A stretch of DNA of 64,000 nucleotides from Candidatus Villigracilaceae bacterium (GTDB taxonomy: Bacteria; Chloroflexota; Anaerolineae; Anaerolineales; Villigracilaceae): NCBI GenBank assembly GCA_026645935.1, contig JAPKMP010000008.1:124001-188000 (forward strand), read 5' to 3'. Below, piece by piece: positions 50,639 to 59,374 of this stretch (position 1 is its first letter; each line of letters starts with the position of its first letter). Made by a program: the position numbers and the translations under genes. The notes beneath the pieces were generated by a model. That model was not told where the DNA came from. It saw nothing but the letters and a program-made list of their open reading frames with translations, and did not search any database.

Positions 50639-51988
50639 ATGGCTGTCCAACCCGTAAATGTAACCCCCATTCTCGAAGTCGCCTGGCGCAAGTTCGCCCA
50701 ATACGACGATACGTCGGTAAAAAGAACCGCATCGTTCACCCGATTGAGACGATGGATTTTGATCTTTGGGGTGCTGGCAACATTACTTTCCATCCTGACG
50801 ACGATCTACCCGGCTGGATTTTATCCCCTCGGTTTGTTCGCTCTGAAGATCCTGCTGGTTGCGTCGCCGATCATCGCCTCGGTGCTTGCCGCGATCGGCA
50901 ACGAATATTACTCCACCGGCGATTGGCTCGTGGCAAGGGCAGGCGCGGAAGAAATTCTGCGGGACATGTACCTGTACCGGACGATTTTAAAAGGCAACCC
51001 CAAGCGGCGCGAATGGCTGGAAAGAAGGCTGGGACGCGTGCAGCGAGCGGTCTTCCGCGGCATGAACGGCGAACTGGTGATGGAAACCTTCAAAGGGAAC
51101 GTGCCGCCCAAGCCGCGCTTCAATCCCGCCGAACCCGGCAACGATAACGGTTTCGATGATTTGACCGGCGATGAGTATTTCAACTATCGCCTCAGGAATG
51201 AACTGCAATGGCACGAGAAGAAGATCATCGGCAAGCAGAAGGAACGCTTCCGCTTGCAGGTCTCGATCTACATCTCTGGAGCCCTCGGCGCGATCATTGC
51301 CGCGATCGCCACCTTCGGGGAAGCAGCTTCAAACATCGCCATATGGGTCGCGTTAACCGCATCGCTGACGAGCGCGTTCTCGGTCTGGCAGCAATTGAAG
51401 AATCTCGAACAGGTTGTGCGCAACTACAGCAAGGTCATCATGGAGCTCGGCATCATCTCGGATCATTGGAAGAATCTCGAAGCCGAGGAACGCACACAGA
51501 GCGAGGTCAACCGCATGGTGCAAAGCACCGAAAACATTCTCTGGAGCCGCAACGTTGAATACATCAAAGCCATGCAGGAAGCACTGCGCGACTCCAGTCT
51601 CGACAAGGAAGCCGAACTCATCAACAACGTCATCGCCGAGCAGCGCGAAGCCGATGCGCGCTTCAGGCAGGCGCTGACCGATTCCATCGTGAACAAAACG
51701 TCGGAGGAGCTAGATAAAGTCACCGCAGATTTGAGCGAGCGCTTCGATGAGATCCTTGGCACGCTAGCAGAAGAAGCTTCGTCGGATGTGGTCCAAGCCG
51801 AACTGGCGGCGATGCGGGAGGCGATCCAGGAATTTTCCGAGAAGATCGCGCAGAAATTCGGTCTATCCAATTCGCTCGATGCCATCAAGGAAGATTACAA
51901 GGATGTGGCTGTTGGCGGGGAAACGCCGCGCGGCGTTTTGAACGATCTGCTTGCGCGGTTTCCGAAGACCGAAGAAGTAAAAGGCTGA
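50639..51988 (+). CDS. Tandem 2TM SLATT-like effector protein
   Basis: The 449-residue protein has two copies of a two-helix membrane unit. The first is at about residues 38-56 and 64-86 (LIFGVLATLLSILTTIYP, ILLVASPIIASVLAAIG), followed by DWLVARAGAEEILRDMYLYRT. The second is at about 205-225 and 232-247 (ISGALGAIIAAIATFG, IWVALTASLTSAFSVW), followed by a long coiled coil. This is the SLATT_3/SLATT_1 tandem layout (DUF4231 relatives): predicted pore-like effectors linked to nucleotide-based conflict systems. The C-terminal 150 residues are helical and charged. It lies 6 nt before a SLOG/TPR gene. SLATT membership is my reading of the pattern. Confidence 0.72.
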   Translation: MAVQPVNVTPILEVAWRKFAQYDDTSVKRTASFTRLRRWILIFGVLATLLSILTTIYPAGFYPLGLFALKILLVASPIIASVLAAIGNEYYSTGDWLVARAGAEEILRDMYLYRTILKGNPKRREWLERRLGRVQRAVFRGMNGELVMETFKGNVPPKPRFNPAEPGNDNGFDDLTGDEYFNYRLRNELQWHEKKIIGKQKERFRLQVSIYISGALGAIIAAIATFGEAASNIAIWVALTASLTSAFSVWQQLKNLEQVVRNYSKVIMELGIISDHWKNLEAEERTQSEVNRMVQSTENILWSRNVEYIKAMQEALRDSSLDKEAELINNVIAEQREADARFRQALTDSIVNKTSEELDKVTADLSERFDEILGTLAEEASSDVVQAELAAMREAIQEFSEKIAQKFGLSNSLDAIKEDYKDVAVGGETPRGVLNDLLARFPKTEEVKG

Positions 51989-51994
51989 TACTCC

Positions 51995-54415
51995 ATGACT
52001 GAGACGAGTGAAAAGACACCTGAAAAGAAAATGGACCCGGCCGAGAATCCCGTCCCCGTGCCGCCGACCGTGCCGACGAGCGAAGCTTCTTCCCCCGGAG
52101 ATAACCAGACAGCAGAACAAGTTGCCAAGCCCAAAACAGAGACCGCTTCGCAGGAATCGAAGGCGAAACGTCAACCCAGTGAAAAAGACGACGACGATAG
52201 CGATGGCGGCGCAAGGGAATACCGCCCCTTGCACCCCGAGGTAAAACCGCATGCCTTTGTGGTCATGCCATTTGGAAAGAAAACCGGTTCCGACGGGCAT
52301 CCATTCGACTTCAACGCCATTTACAAGACGCTCATCAAACCCGCCATCGAAGACGCCGGATTCGAGCCTTTCCGCGCTGATGAAGAGACCGCCTCTGGCG
52401 ACATACTGACCGATATGTTCCAGGAACTCCTGTTGGCGGATATGGTCCTGTGCGACCTGAGCATCGACAACGCCAACGCCTTCTACGAACTTGGCATCCG
52501 TCATGCTTTGAGGAAACGAGGCGTGGTCCACATCCAGGCGGGGCGGGCTTACATGCCTTTCGATATTTTCAACGTCCGCACGCTCCCCTATCACGTCACA
52601 AATGAAGGGGTCCCGGACCCGGAATATATCAAGAGCGATATCAAAGCCATTGCGCGGTTGCTCCGGGATACCTGGGCTTCGGACCGCGACGCAGTGCATA
52701 GCCCGATCTACAACCTGCTCTCAGGTTTGAAAGAACCGGAAAGGAAAAGCTTGCAGACACCCCTTGCCACAGGCTTCTGGCGGGAATACGATGAGTGGAA
52801 GGAAAGAGTCACAGTCGCACAACGTGAAAAACATATCGGGGATATATTGCTGCTTACAGAAGAGATCAAGAATCCACTCATCCGCGAAGACGCGGTTGCC
52901 GAGGTGGGAAACGCGCTCGCCAAATTGGGACGCAATGAGCTCGCTTTGAGTCAATACCGCGAAGGCATCCAGGTAAACTCCAATAACCTCGAATTTCGGC
53001 GCGAAGAGGCATTCCATCTCAACCGCGTGGGGCGCGTGAACGAAGCCATCATCAAACTCGAAGGCATTCTGAACGATTTCCCCAGGGACACGAAATCCAT
53101 CTCCTATCTCGGGCGCATTTACAAAGAGATGTGGACGAATTCCTGGAACCGGATATCGAACAAAAGGAAACGCCTGAAGACCGCCTTCGAAACCTATCAC
53201 TGGCTGATCAAGTCGGTCGATATCTATCTGAAGGGATTTCAGATGGATGTGCGGGATTACTATCCCGGAATCAACGCGTATACCCTTTCGGTGCTCGCCA
53301 CCCATCTGGCGGATAAATTCGACTCCAAGAAGAATCCCGACCCCGATATCACCCGCATTCGCAAGATCATGCCGGGGTTGAGGGATACGCTGGAATTCTG
53401 CCTCGAAAGCGCCATCGAGCTCCAGCAGGAAAAAGCGGATTACTGGTCGCTCGTTTCGATCGCAGAACTGCGCCTGTTGACCTCGCACGACGATGCCGAG
53501 GTCATCCGTTCGTACAGAAAAGCCATTACCGCTTTAAGGCGCGACCTGTTCTCTCTGCGCTCTTCGCTCGGTCAACTGGAAACCATTAAACTTCTTGGCG
53601 TTCGCACGGAATACGTGTCAAAATGCATCGACCTGATTAAGGACGAGATCAAACTGGCCAGCTCAGGTGATGCCGGGAATGTGCCCGCCTCCGACAACCG
53701 CCCTGGGAGCAAAGCCACTGGCGGAAGGGCACTCCTCTTCACCGGCTTCATGGTGGATTATCCAGGTAAGGACAAGAAGGTATTTCCACCCGATAAGGAA
53801 AATGAAGTCAGACATGAGATTCGCAAGCGCGTGGAAAAATTCGGACCTGGCCCGCAGGACAGGGCATTCCTTGCGGGATTATCCGCAGGCAGTGAAATTA
53901 TCTTTGCCGAAGTTTGCGCCGAGGCGGGCATCAAGGTCAAGGTCTTTCTGCCGCATACTGAATCCACCTATATCCGCAGGTTCGTCTCCCCGGCAGGAGA
54001 GGCATGGGTGGACCGCTTCTACAAGGTCCGCAACCACCACCTGGTGGATGAAATCTACCAGATTGAGCACCTCGGTCAACCAAAGGATGGGGACAACCTG
54101 TACGAACGGAATTGCCGATGGGCGATCTATTCCGCGCTTGGGCGCGTGGGCATCGAAAATATGCGTATGGTCGCGGTGGCAAACGAATTTGCAGGCGATA
54201 CAAAGGATCGTGACGTTCTGCTCACACGTTACACTATCGACCTGATGCGCAATGTGGGCGGCGTGGTGGAGGAGATCATCAACCCGTCGAAATACATCTA
54301 CAGCGTGATCGACACCGCGCTCGAACGTATGATCCAGCAGGAGGCTGAGGAGAAAAAATCGGGCGAAGGCGTAAAACTTATCAAGAAAAGCATTGCCCGC
54401 AAACGCGTATCCTGA
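51995..54415 (+). CDS. TIR/deoxyribosyltransferase-like - TPR (DUF4071) - SLOG-like multidomain protein
   Basis: The 806-residue protein has a disordered, charged N-terminus (1-80). Residues about 85-180 form a nucleoside-deoxyribosyltransferase/TIR-like domain: AFVVMPFGKK, FEPFRADEETASGDIL, DMVLCDLSIDNANAFYELGIRHAL. TPR-like and DUF4071 (TRAFs-binding) helical repeats cover about 280-540. Residues about 585-780 form a second Rossmann-type domain, ALLFTGFMVD, then FLAGLSAGSEIIFAEVCAEAG and VKVFLPHTES, matching SLOG-like nucleotide-sensing domains. The order resembles proteins found with SLATT effectors. It probably makes or senses a nucleotide-derived signal for the membrane protein encoded next to it. 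No kinase or caspase-like domain is present. A bidirectional terminator follows. Confidence 0.78.
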   Translation: MTETSEKTPEKKMDPAENPVPVPPTVPTSEASSPGDNQTAEQVAKPKTETASQESKAKRQPSEKDDDDSDGGAREYRPLHPEVKPHAFVVMPFGKKTGSDGHPFDFNAIYKTLIKPAIEDAGFEPFRADEETASGDILTDMFQELLLADMVLCDLSIDNANAFYELGIRHALRKRGVVHIQAGRAYMPFDIFNVRTLPYHVTNEGVPDPEYIKSDIKAIARLLRDTWASDRDAVHSPIYNLLSGLKEPERKSLQTPLATGFWREYDEWKERVTVAQREKHIGDILLLTEEIKNPLIREDAVAEVGNALAKLGRNELALSQYREGIQVNSNNLEFRREEAFHLNRVGRVNEAIIKLEGILNDFPRDTKSISYLGRIYKEMWTNSWNRISNKRKRLKTAFETYHWLIKSVDIYLKGFQMDVRDYYPGINAYTLSVLATHLADKFDSKKNPDPDITRIRKIMPGLRDTLEFCLESAIELQQEKADYWSLVSIAELRLLTSHDDAEVIRSYRKAITALRRDLFSLRSSLGQLETIKLLGVRTEYVSKCIDLIKDEIKLASSGDAGNVPASDNRPGSKATGGRALLFTGFMVDYPGKDKKVFPPDKENEVRHEIRKRVEKFGPGPQDRAFLAGLSAGSEIIFAEVCAEAGIKVKVFLPHTESTYIRRFVSPAGEAWVDRFYKVRNHHLVDEIYQIEHLGQPKDGDNLYERNCRWAIYSALGRVGIENMRMVAVANEFAGDTKDRDVLLTRYTIDLMRNVGGVVEEIINPSKYIYSVIDTALERMIQQEAEEKKSGEGVKLIKKSIARKRVS

Positions 54416-54421
54416 AAAGAA

Positions 54422-54449
54422 GAGACCCGCTGGTCATTCGGCGGGTCTC
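54422..54449. terminator. Bidirectional terminator
   Basis: GAGACCCGC (54422-54430) pairs with GCGGGTCTC (54441-54449) over a 10-base loop. It ends the SLOG/TPR gene on the plus strand and overlaps the stop codon of the minus-strand gene at 54434. Confidence 0.8.
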
Positions 54450-54904
54450 ATTGTTCGCGCAACCCTTTCTTTTAAGCAGGGCCAGATCTCTCCCCGAACG
54501 CCTTTCGCGAGAAAAAAATCCCCGGCGCGAACGGTCTCCGGTCCTTCGAGTGTGACCACGGTCACCAGGCGGTCTTCATCTCCGTCGGCGACATCTGCCA
54601 GCGGAACGATCAAGGTGATGGCGCGTTTGACGCAAACGCCGGGTCCTGTCATGATATAGGTCTGGTCGAAGATTACCGCGTCGATGGGCCAGACTTCGTC
54701 GGGATCGTCCATTTCACTGATGAGCATGTCGCCTTTCTTTGCGGTCAAGACCGAACCCCAGGGCGTTTTAACCTCTCTCGTTTGAGGCTCATCGGGTCCG
54801 GGAACAAAAGCCGTCACACGGCGAACCATCTTGTTGCGATAGGGTTTGAAGTTCAATCTGACGAGGATCGGGTCGTCTGATGTAATGACAAGAGAATCGC
54901 TCAT
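54434..54904 (-). CDS. Unknown protein, PGDYG-like pattern
   Basis: The 156-residue soluble product has TPWGSVLTAKKGDMLISE, then DEVWPIDAVIFDQTYIM, and later a weaker echo, TVRAGDFFLAKGVRGEIWP. The G-D-x-[IL] and W/Y-P-[ID] order recalls the PGDYG domain, which has no known biochemical role. Two related halves suggest an internal duplication. It is a single gene on the minus strand. Confidence 0.55.
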   Translation of the reverse strand: MSDSLVITSDDPILVRLNFKPYRNKMVRRVTAFVPGPDEPQTREVKTPWGSVLTAKKGDMLISEMDDPDEVWPIDAVIFDQTYIMTGPGVCVKRAITLIVPLADVADGDEDRLVTVVTLEGPETVRAGDFFLAKGVRGEIWPCLKERVARTMRPAE

Positions 54905-54955
54905 ATATTTTCCTGTTCTTGAATCTGCCCCATTTTATTATAAAATCGACTCGGA

Positions 54956-55549
54956 ATGAACAAACTCATCGTTATCGTCGGAGTGAGCGGCGTGGGCAAG
55001 ACCAGCCTCATGAATGCCCTGCGCGCCAGGCAAGAATTCGCCGTCGCATACGAGCAGCATGACCAGCGGCCGTTCCAATCCTTATTCAAGGGCGATTCGA
55101 AATACGCCCTGGCCAACCAACTCGACTACCTGCTCCTGCGCGCGGAACAGGAACGCGAACTGCGATCCGGCAAATTTCCTGCCCTGATGGACGGCGGGCT
55201 CGATCTCGACTTTTACGGATTCTCGCGCCTCTTCCATAACCGGGGCTGGCTCAGCGCTGCGGAGTTCGATCTGTGCCGACGCCTGCACGCATTTATCCGT
55301 TCCCATCTCCCGCCGCCCGAACTCATCATCCATCTTTTCGCGGATTCGAAAACCATCGGCGAAAGACTCGCCTCGAGAAACAGGATCAACATCGCGTCTG
55401 CGCAGGATGCGGAACTGCTTGAGTCGTATATCGCCGAATGGCTGAATCCGCTCCCCGAGTCGCGAATCCTGCAATTGGATGTTTCACACGAAGGCATCGA
55501 GTATCCCGCCAGTGTGCCAGTCGTTCTTGATAAAATCCGAACCATATAA
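54956..55549 (+). CDS. Deoxynucleoside-kinase-like P-loop protein
   Basis: The 197-residue protein has a Walker A loop, GVSGVGKTSLMNAL, then AYEQHDQRPFQ, LDYLLLRAEQERELR and DGGLDLDFYGF in place of the usual (E/D)R(S). The lid-like ASRNRIN and pattern IIHLFADSKTIGERL fit the deoxynucleoside kinase/thymidylate kinase-like group. It could phosphorylate deoxynucleosides or another small molecule. The next gene starts directly after its stop codon, so the two are coupled. Confidence 0.72.
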   Translation: MNKLIVIVGVSGVGKTSLMNALRARQEFAVAYEQHDQRPFQSLFKGDSKYALANQLDYLLLRAEQERELRSGKFPALMDGGLDLDFYGFSRLFHNRGWLSAAEFDLCRRLHAFIRSHLPPPELIIHLFADSKTIGERLASRNRINIASAQDAELLESYIAEWLNPLPESRILQLDVSHEGIEYPASVPVVLDKIRTI

Positions 55550-56455
55550 ATGGAAAATTTGGACGAAATCAAACATCAAATAACCGGCGAACCGCGATAC
55601 AGACTTTCGGCCGCGAATGTATTCGTTTCGCCGGGGGGTTTTCATTTTATCGACCATCTCGACCCTGTTGAGGAAATTTCGCCCGAGATCGATGGCAGGT
55701 CTCTGACCCAGGCCGAGGTGGAGTATATCGAGAAATCACTGCAGTCGAACCCGGAACGGCTGGCGAATCAGATCACTGCTCTCAAAAGACATGTCACTGT
55801 AAGGGGAAAGAAAGCCCTGGATATCGGCTGTGGCGGCGGAATATTCCTTGCAGCATTGCAGCGCGAAGGTGCAGAGGCGACAGGGATCGAGCTGAACGAT
55901 ACGCGCGCATTTTATTCAAGGACCCGGCACGGGTTCGAAGTCGTCAAACGCCCCATCGAAGACGAGTATTGGAAGCCGTTTCAGGGGACCTTCGATGTTG
56001 TGACTTTGTGGGACGTCATCGAACATGTGAATTATCCGCAAGCGACCCTGCGCGCAGCGTCAGCGATGCTTAAACCCGGCGGCATTTTATCGATCGACAC
56101 ACCCTGCCGCGACGCGTTCTATCACCGTTTCGGCGAACTCACCTACCGCCTTTCGCGCGGAAAATTCCCGACCTTTCTGAACACTATGTATTCGTCGAAA
56201 CCGTTCGGGCATAAACAGATCCTTTCCCTCGCAGAGATGCGCGGTTTGTTGGAATCTTCCGGGCTGGAAGTGGTGGAACTGAAACGGTTTCACGAACTCT
56301 CCTTCCCATATGGTTTCTATTTGAAGAAACTGCTCCATTCCGACCTGTTGGTGAAACTGCTTCTCCCTTTTGTACATTTGTTCTTCCTGGTCTTCCCCAT
56401 CCGCAACAAGATGCTGGCGATAGGCAGAAAACACTTTGGCGTGCCCGGCACATGA
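55550..56455 (+). CDS. Class I SAM-dependent methyltransferase
   Basis: The 301-residue protein has the SAM-binding motif ALDIGCGGGIFLAALQ at about residue 85, a motif II acidic residue in ATGIELND, and DVVTLWDVIEHV, typical of UbiE/UbiG-like and cell-surface methyltransferases. The C-terminus has a hydrophobic stretch (LLVKLLLPFVHLFFLVFP). It could be membrane associated. The ATG directly follows the preceding stop codon. The substrate is unknown. Confidence 0.82.
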   Translation: MENLDEIKHQITGEPRYRLSAANVFVSPGGFHFIDHLDPVEEISPEIDGRSLTQAEVEYIEKSLQSNPERLANQITALKRHVTVRGKKALDIGCGGGIFLAALQREGAEATGIELNDTRAFYSRTRHGFEVVKRPIEDEYWKPFQGTFDVVTLWDVIEHVNYPQATLRAASAMLKPGGILSIDTPCRDAFYHRFGELTYRLSRGKFPTFLNTMYSSKPFGHKQILSLAEMRGLLESSGLEVVELKRFHELSFPYGFYLKKLLHSDLLVKLLLPFVHLFFLVFPIRNKMLAIGRKHFGVPGT

Positions 56456-56525
56456 TGGTAACCAAATGTGAGTCCGACTGTGATTGGCTTTTGGTAAAAT
56501 TGCGCCATACATCATAAGGAGAATT

Positions 56526-57371
56526 ATGCTTGACTTTTCATGGCTTTCCAACCCTGAAACCTGGGTTGCGCTATTGACCCTCGTCGCGCTCGAACTGGTG
56601 CTCGGCGTGGATAATGTTATCTTCATCTCCATCCTCGCCGGAAAACTCCCTCCCCAAGATCAGGGACGCGCCCGCACGACCGGTATCGCAATGGCGGTCA
56701 TCACCCGCATCCTGTTATTGCTCTCCCTTTCCTGGATCATCAGCCTCGATGAGCCGTTCTTTTTCGTGCCGTGGTTTGGCGGCGAAAGTCTCGAGATTTC
56801 AGGCCGCGATCTGATCCTGATCGTCGGCGGGCTTTTCCTCCTGTGGAAAAGCACGCACGAGATCCATGACAAACTGGAAGGCACGGGAGGGCGCGTCTCC
56901 ACACGGGTCGCGGCGAACTTCGCCAGCGTGATCATCCAGATCATGCTGCTGGATATCGTCTTTTCGATCGACTCGGTAATTACTGCGGTCGGCATGGTGG
57001 ATCATGTCTCCATCATGATGATCGCTGTTGTGATCGCAGCAGGCGTGATGATCTTTACCGCGGGAACCATCGGCGAATTCGTGGAAAAGCACCCCACGAT
57101 CAAAATCCTCGCATTGAGCTTCCTGTTATTGATCGGTTTTACATTGGTGGTCGAAGGCTTGCACCTGCACATCCCCAAGGGTTATATTTACTTCGCGATG
57201 GGCTTCTCGGTCTTCGTTGAAATGATCAATATCCGCATGCGCGACAAAGAGATCGAACCCGTCGCATTGCGCAGCGCTTATAAACAGCCCGCCATGGTCC
57301 TGCAACCAGCAGGAACGACAGCAAAAAAAGCTCCAGCCGCAAAATCAAAGGGTAAAAGAAGAAGTAAATGA
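56526..57371 (+). CDS. TerC family membrane protein
   Basis: This 281-residue protein has seven or so membrane helices and the TerC signatures LELVLGVDNVIFISILAGKLP and LDIVFSIDSVITAVGM, with conserved aspartates in the membrane. TerC proteins are metal-ion, often manganese, exporters that assist secreted metal enzymes, and were first found with tellurite resistance. The C-terminus has a basic Lys/Ala tail. AGGAG precedes the ATG at 56526. Confidence 0.92.
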   Translation: MLDFSWLSNPETWVALLTLVALELVLGVDNVIFISILAGKLPPQDQGRARTTGIAMAVITRILLLLSLSWIISLDEPFFFVPWFGGESLEISGRDLILIVGGLFLLWKSTHEIHDKLEGTGGRVSTRVAANFASVIIQIMLLDIVFSIDSVITAVGMVDHVSIMMIAVVIAAGVMIFTAGTIGEFVEKHPTIKILALSFLLLIGFTLVVEGLHLHIPKGYIYFAMGFSVFVEMINIRMRDKEIEPVALRSAYKQPAMVLQPAGTTAKKAPAAKSKGKRRSK

Positions 57372-57373
57372 CG

Positions 57374-57406
57374 ATCCGCCCCAATGGTGATGCTGTTGGG
57401 GCGGAT
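57374..57406. terminator. Bidirectional terminator
   Basis: ATCCGCCCCAA (57374-57384) pairs with TTGGGGCGGAT (57396-57406) over an 11-base loop. It ends terC and abuts the thrB stop. Confidence 0.88.
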
Positions 57407-58297
57407 TTATGATTCCACCCGGTACGCGCCCGTTTTTACCGGCTTGGTCACAAGGGATTTCGCCCGAATACCTCGCTCTTCGAATACTGAAGAAATCTGT
57501 GCCTTAGCATCTTTAGCATGATCCGGAACAGTAAACACAATTATGGAAGGTCCCGCGCCGGAAAGCGCCGCCGCACCGAACTTCCTGGCTGTATTATAAG
57601 CCGCCATTCCGCCGGAGATGTGCCGCAAACGATACGACTGATGAATCCGGTCGTCCATTACCTTTCTTAAGAATTCCAGGTCGCCATTCAACAACGCCTC
57701 GACAACCAACATCGAGCGGCCGATGTTGAAGATCGCGTCAGCGCGTGAAACGGACTTCGGCAGGACCGCCCTTGCCATCTTTGTCGTCCACTCCAGTTTC
57801 GGTTTTACCACTACGACCGTCCATTCGGGGATTTCATGCCTTTTCCAGAGGAATCCATCTTCCGCCTTCGTCGAAATCACCAATCCGCCCAGCAGCGCCG
57901 GGGCAATATTATCGGGATGCCCTTCCAAATCCGCCGCGAGTTTCAGCAATTCACCCTGAATTAAAGGATTGCCGAGCATTTCGTTCGCGCCGAGCACTCC
58001 AGCCACGATCGCCGCTGCACTCGAGCCCAGTCCGCTGCTCATCAGGATTTCATTGTGCGAAGAGATCGATACTCCTTCCATATTTTTTCCGCACAATTGA
58101 TGGACTCGCGCATACGCTTTTGTAAGAAGATTTCTATTCCCCTTGTTCAATTTTTCAGCGCCTTCACCGCTGACACGAAAATTCAATCCCTCCCCTGTTT
58201 CGAAGATGACTTCGTTCCAGATATCCAAAGCCAATCCGAGACAATCGAATCCCGGACCCAGGTTCGCAGATGTGGCTGGCACCCGGATTTTAATCAT
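57407..58297 (-). CDS. thrB: Homoserine kinase
   Basis: This GHMP-family enzyme phosphorylates homoserine in threonine synthesis. The N-terminus IKIRVPATSANLGPGFDCLG, the ATP loop SSGLGSSAAAIVAGVLGAN, and the C-terminal GAAALSGAGPSI are the three GHMP motifs. I place the start at the ATG 58297 (MIKIRV): homologues start there, and a palindromic TATAAT box lies 7 bases before it. An upstream ATG at 58306 is inside that box. It is divergent from thrC with 41 bases between the starts. Confidence 0.9.
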   Translation of the reverse strand: MIKIRVPATSANLGPGFDCLGLALDIWNEVIFETGEGLNFRVSGEGAEKLNKGNRNLLTKAYARVHQLCGKNMEGVSISSHNEILMSSGLGSSAAAIVAGVLGANEMLGNPLIQGELLKLAADLEGHPDNIAPALLGGLVISTKAEDGFLWKRHEIPEWTVVVVKPKLEWTTKMARAVLPKSVSRADAIFNIGRSMLVVEALLNGDLEFLRKVMDDRIHQSYRLRHISGGMAAYNTARKFGAAALSGAGPSIIVFTVPDHAKDAKAQISSVFEERGIRAKSLVTKPVKTGAYRVES

Positions 58298-58304
58298 GCG
58301 GGAC

Positions 58305-58312
58305 ATTATAAT
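58305..58312. promoter_or_regulatory. Palindromic bidirectional -10 box between thrB and thrC
   Basis: ATTATAAT (58305-58312) is its own reverse complement, so TATAAT is read on both strands. On the plus strand it serves thrC (ATG 58339, with GGAG before it). On the minus strand it lies 7 bases before the ATG of thrB at 58297, which would make that transcript leaderless. Confidence 0.55.
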
Positions 58313-58338
58313 CGCCTCAATTCGACCCCGGAGTTGAA

Positions 58339-59373
58339 ATGCCGTATCAAGGTTTGATCCATCGCTATGGGCCGTATCTAAATCTTCCCGCCCACACCCA
58401 GATCGTTTCCCTCCTTGAAGGGAATACGCCGCTCGTCCCCTTGCCCGGTTTGGCGCGCGAACTGAATTGCGAATTGTTCGTAAAATTCGAAGGCTTGAAT
58501 CCCACCGGTTCTTTCAAGGATCGCGGCATGACCGCCGCCATCAGCGAAGCGCTCGGACGCAGGGTAAAAACGGTCATCTGTGCCTCGACGGGGAATACAG
58601 CCGCCTCCGCTGCCGCGTATGCCGCACGTGCCGGTTTGCGGTGCATTGTCTTGATTCCAGAGGGAAAAGTGGCAACGGGAAAACTTGCAGGCGCAATTGC
58701 CTACGGCGCGGAGGTAATTCAAATTCAGGGTTCGTTCGACGATGCGCTGACCCTCGTTGTTGAGATAACCCAAAAGACACCCATCGCACTGGTCAACTCC
58801 ATCAACCCCTATCGCATCGAGGGACAGAAGACTTCTCCATTCGAAATTTGCGATGAGTTTGGGTCCGCGCCGGATTGGTTATGCCTGCCAGTCGGCAATG
58901 CCGGAAATATCACTTCCTATTGGGCGGGCTTCAAGCAATACCAAAAAGGATTACCGCGCATCCTTGGTGTGCAGGCGGAAGGGGCGGCTCCGCTCGTGCT
59001 CGGGCGTCCGGTCGAAAAACCTGAGACCATTGCCACCGCCATACGAATTGGGAAACCAGCGAGGGGCGAACAGGCGTTGGAAGCCGCGCATGAGTCCAAT
59101 GGAAAGATCATCGCCGTTTCCGACGCGCAGATTTTGGATGCGCAACGCATCCTCGCCTCGGAAGGCCTCTGGGTCGAACCGGCTTCTGCGGCGGGATTGG
59201 CGGGCTTGATCGCAGAGACAGGCTCGGACAGAATCGAAGCGAAAGGCAGGCGGGTGGTTATCGTCTGCACCGGCCACGGGATGAAAGACCCGTCCATCAT
59301 CACAGAATCGTTCGAAATTCCGCAGGTCATCCCGGCGGATTATCAAACATTATTCGATATGATCGGAGGCTGA
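58339..59373 (+). CDS. thrC: Threonine synthase
   Basis: This PLP enzyme converts O-phosphohomoserine to threonine. The 344-residue protein has EGNTPLVPLPGLA, FVKFEGLNPTGSFKDRGM with the PLP lysine, CASTGNTAASAAAYAARAG, and the phosphate-binding GNAGNITSYWAG. Length fits the shorter bacterial type. It is co-oriented with a SAM hydroxide adenosyltransferase reading frame that follows the TGA by one base. Confidence 0.94.
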   Translation: MPYQGLIHRYGPYLNLPAHTQIVSLLEGNTPLVPLPGLARELNCELFVKFEGLNPTGSFKDRGMTAAISEALGRRVKTVICASTGNTAASAAAYAARAGLRCIVLIPEGKVATGKLAGAIAYGAEVIQIQGSFDDALTLVVEITQKTPIALVNSINPYRIEGQKTSPFEICDEFGSAPDWLCLPVGNAGNITSYWAGFKQYQKGLPRILGVQAEGAAPLVLGRPVEKPETIATAIRIGKPARGEQALEAAHESNGKIIAVSDAQILDAQRILASEGLWVEPASAAGLAGLIAETGSDRIEAKGRRVVIVCTGHGMKDPSIITESFEIPQVIPADYQTLFDMIGG

Positions 59374-59374
59374 A

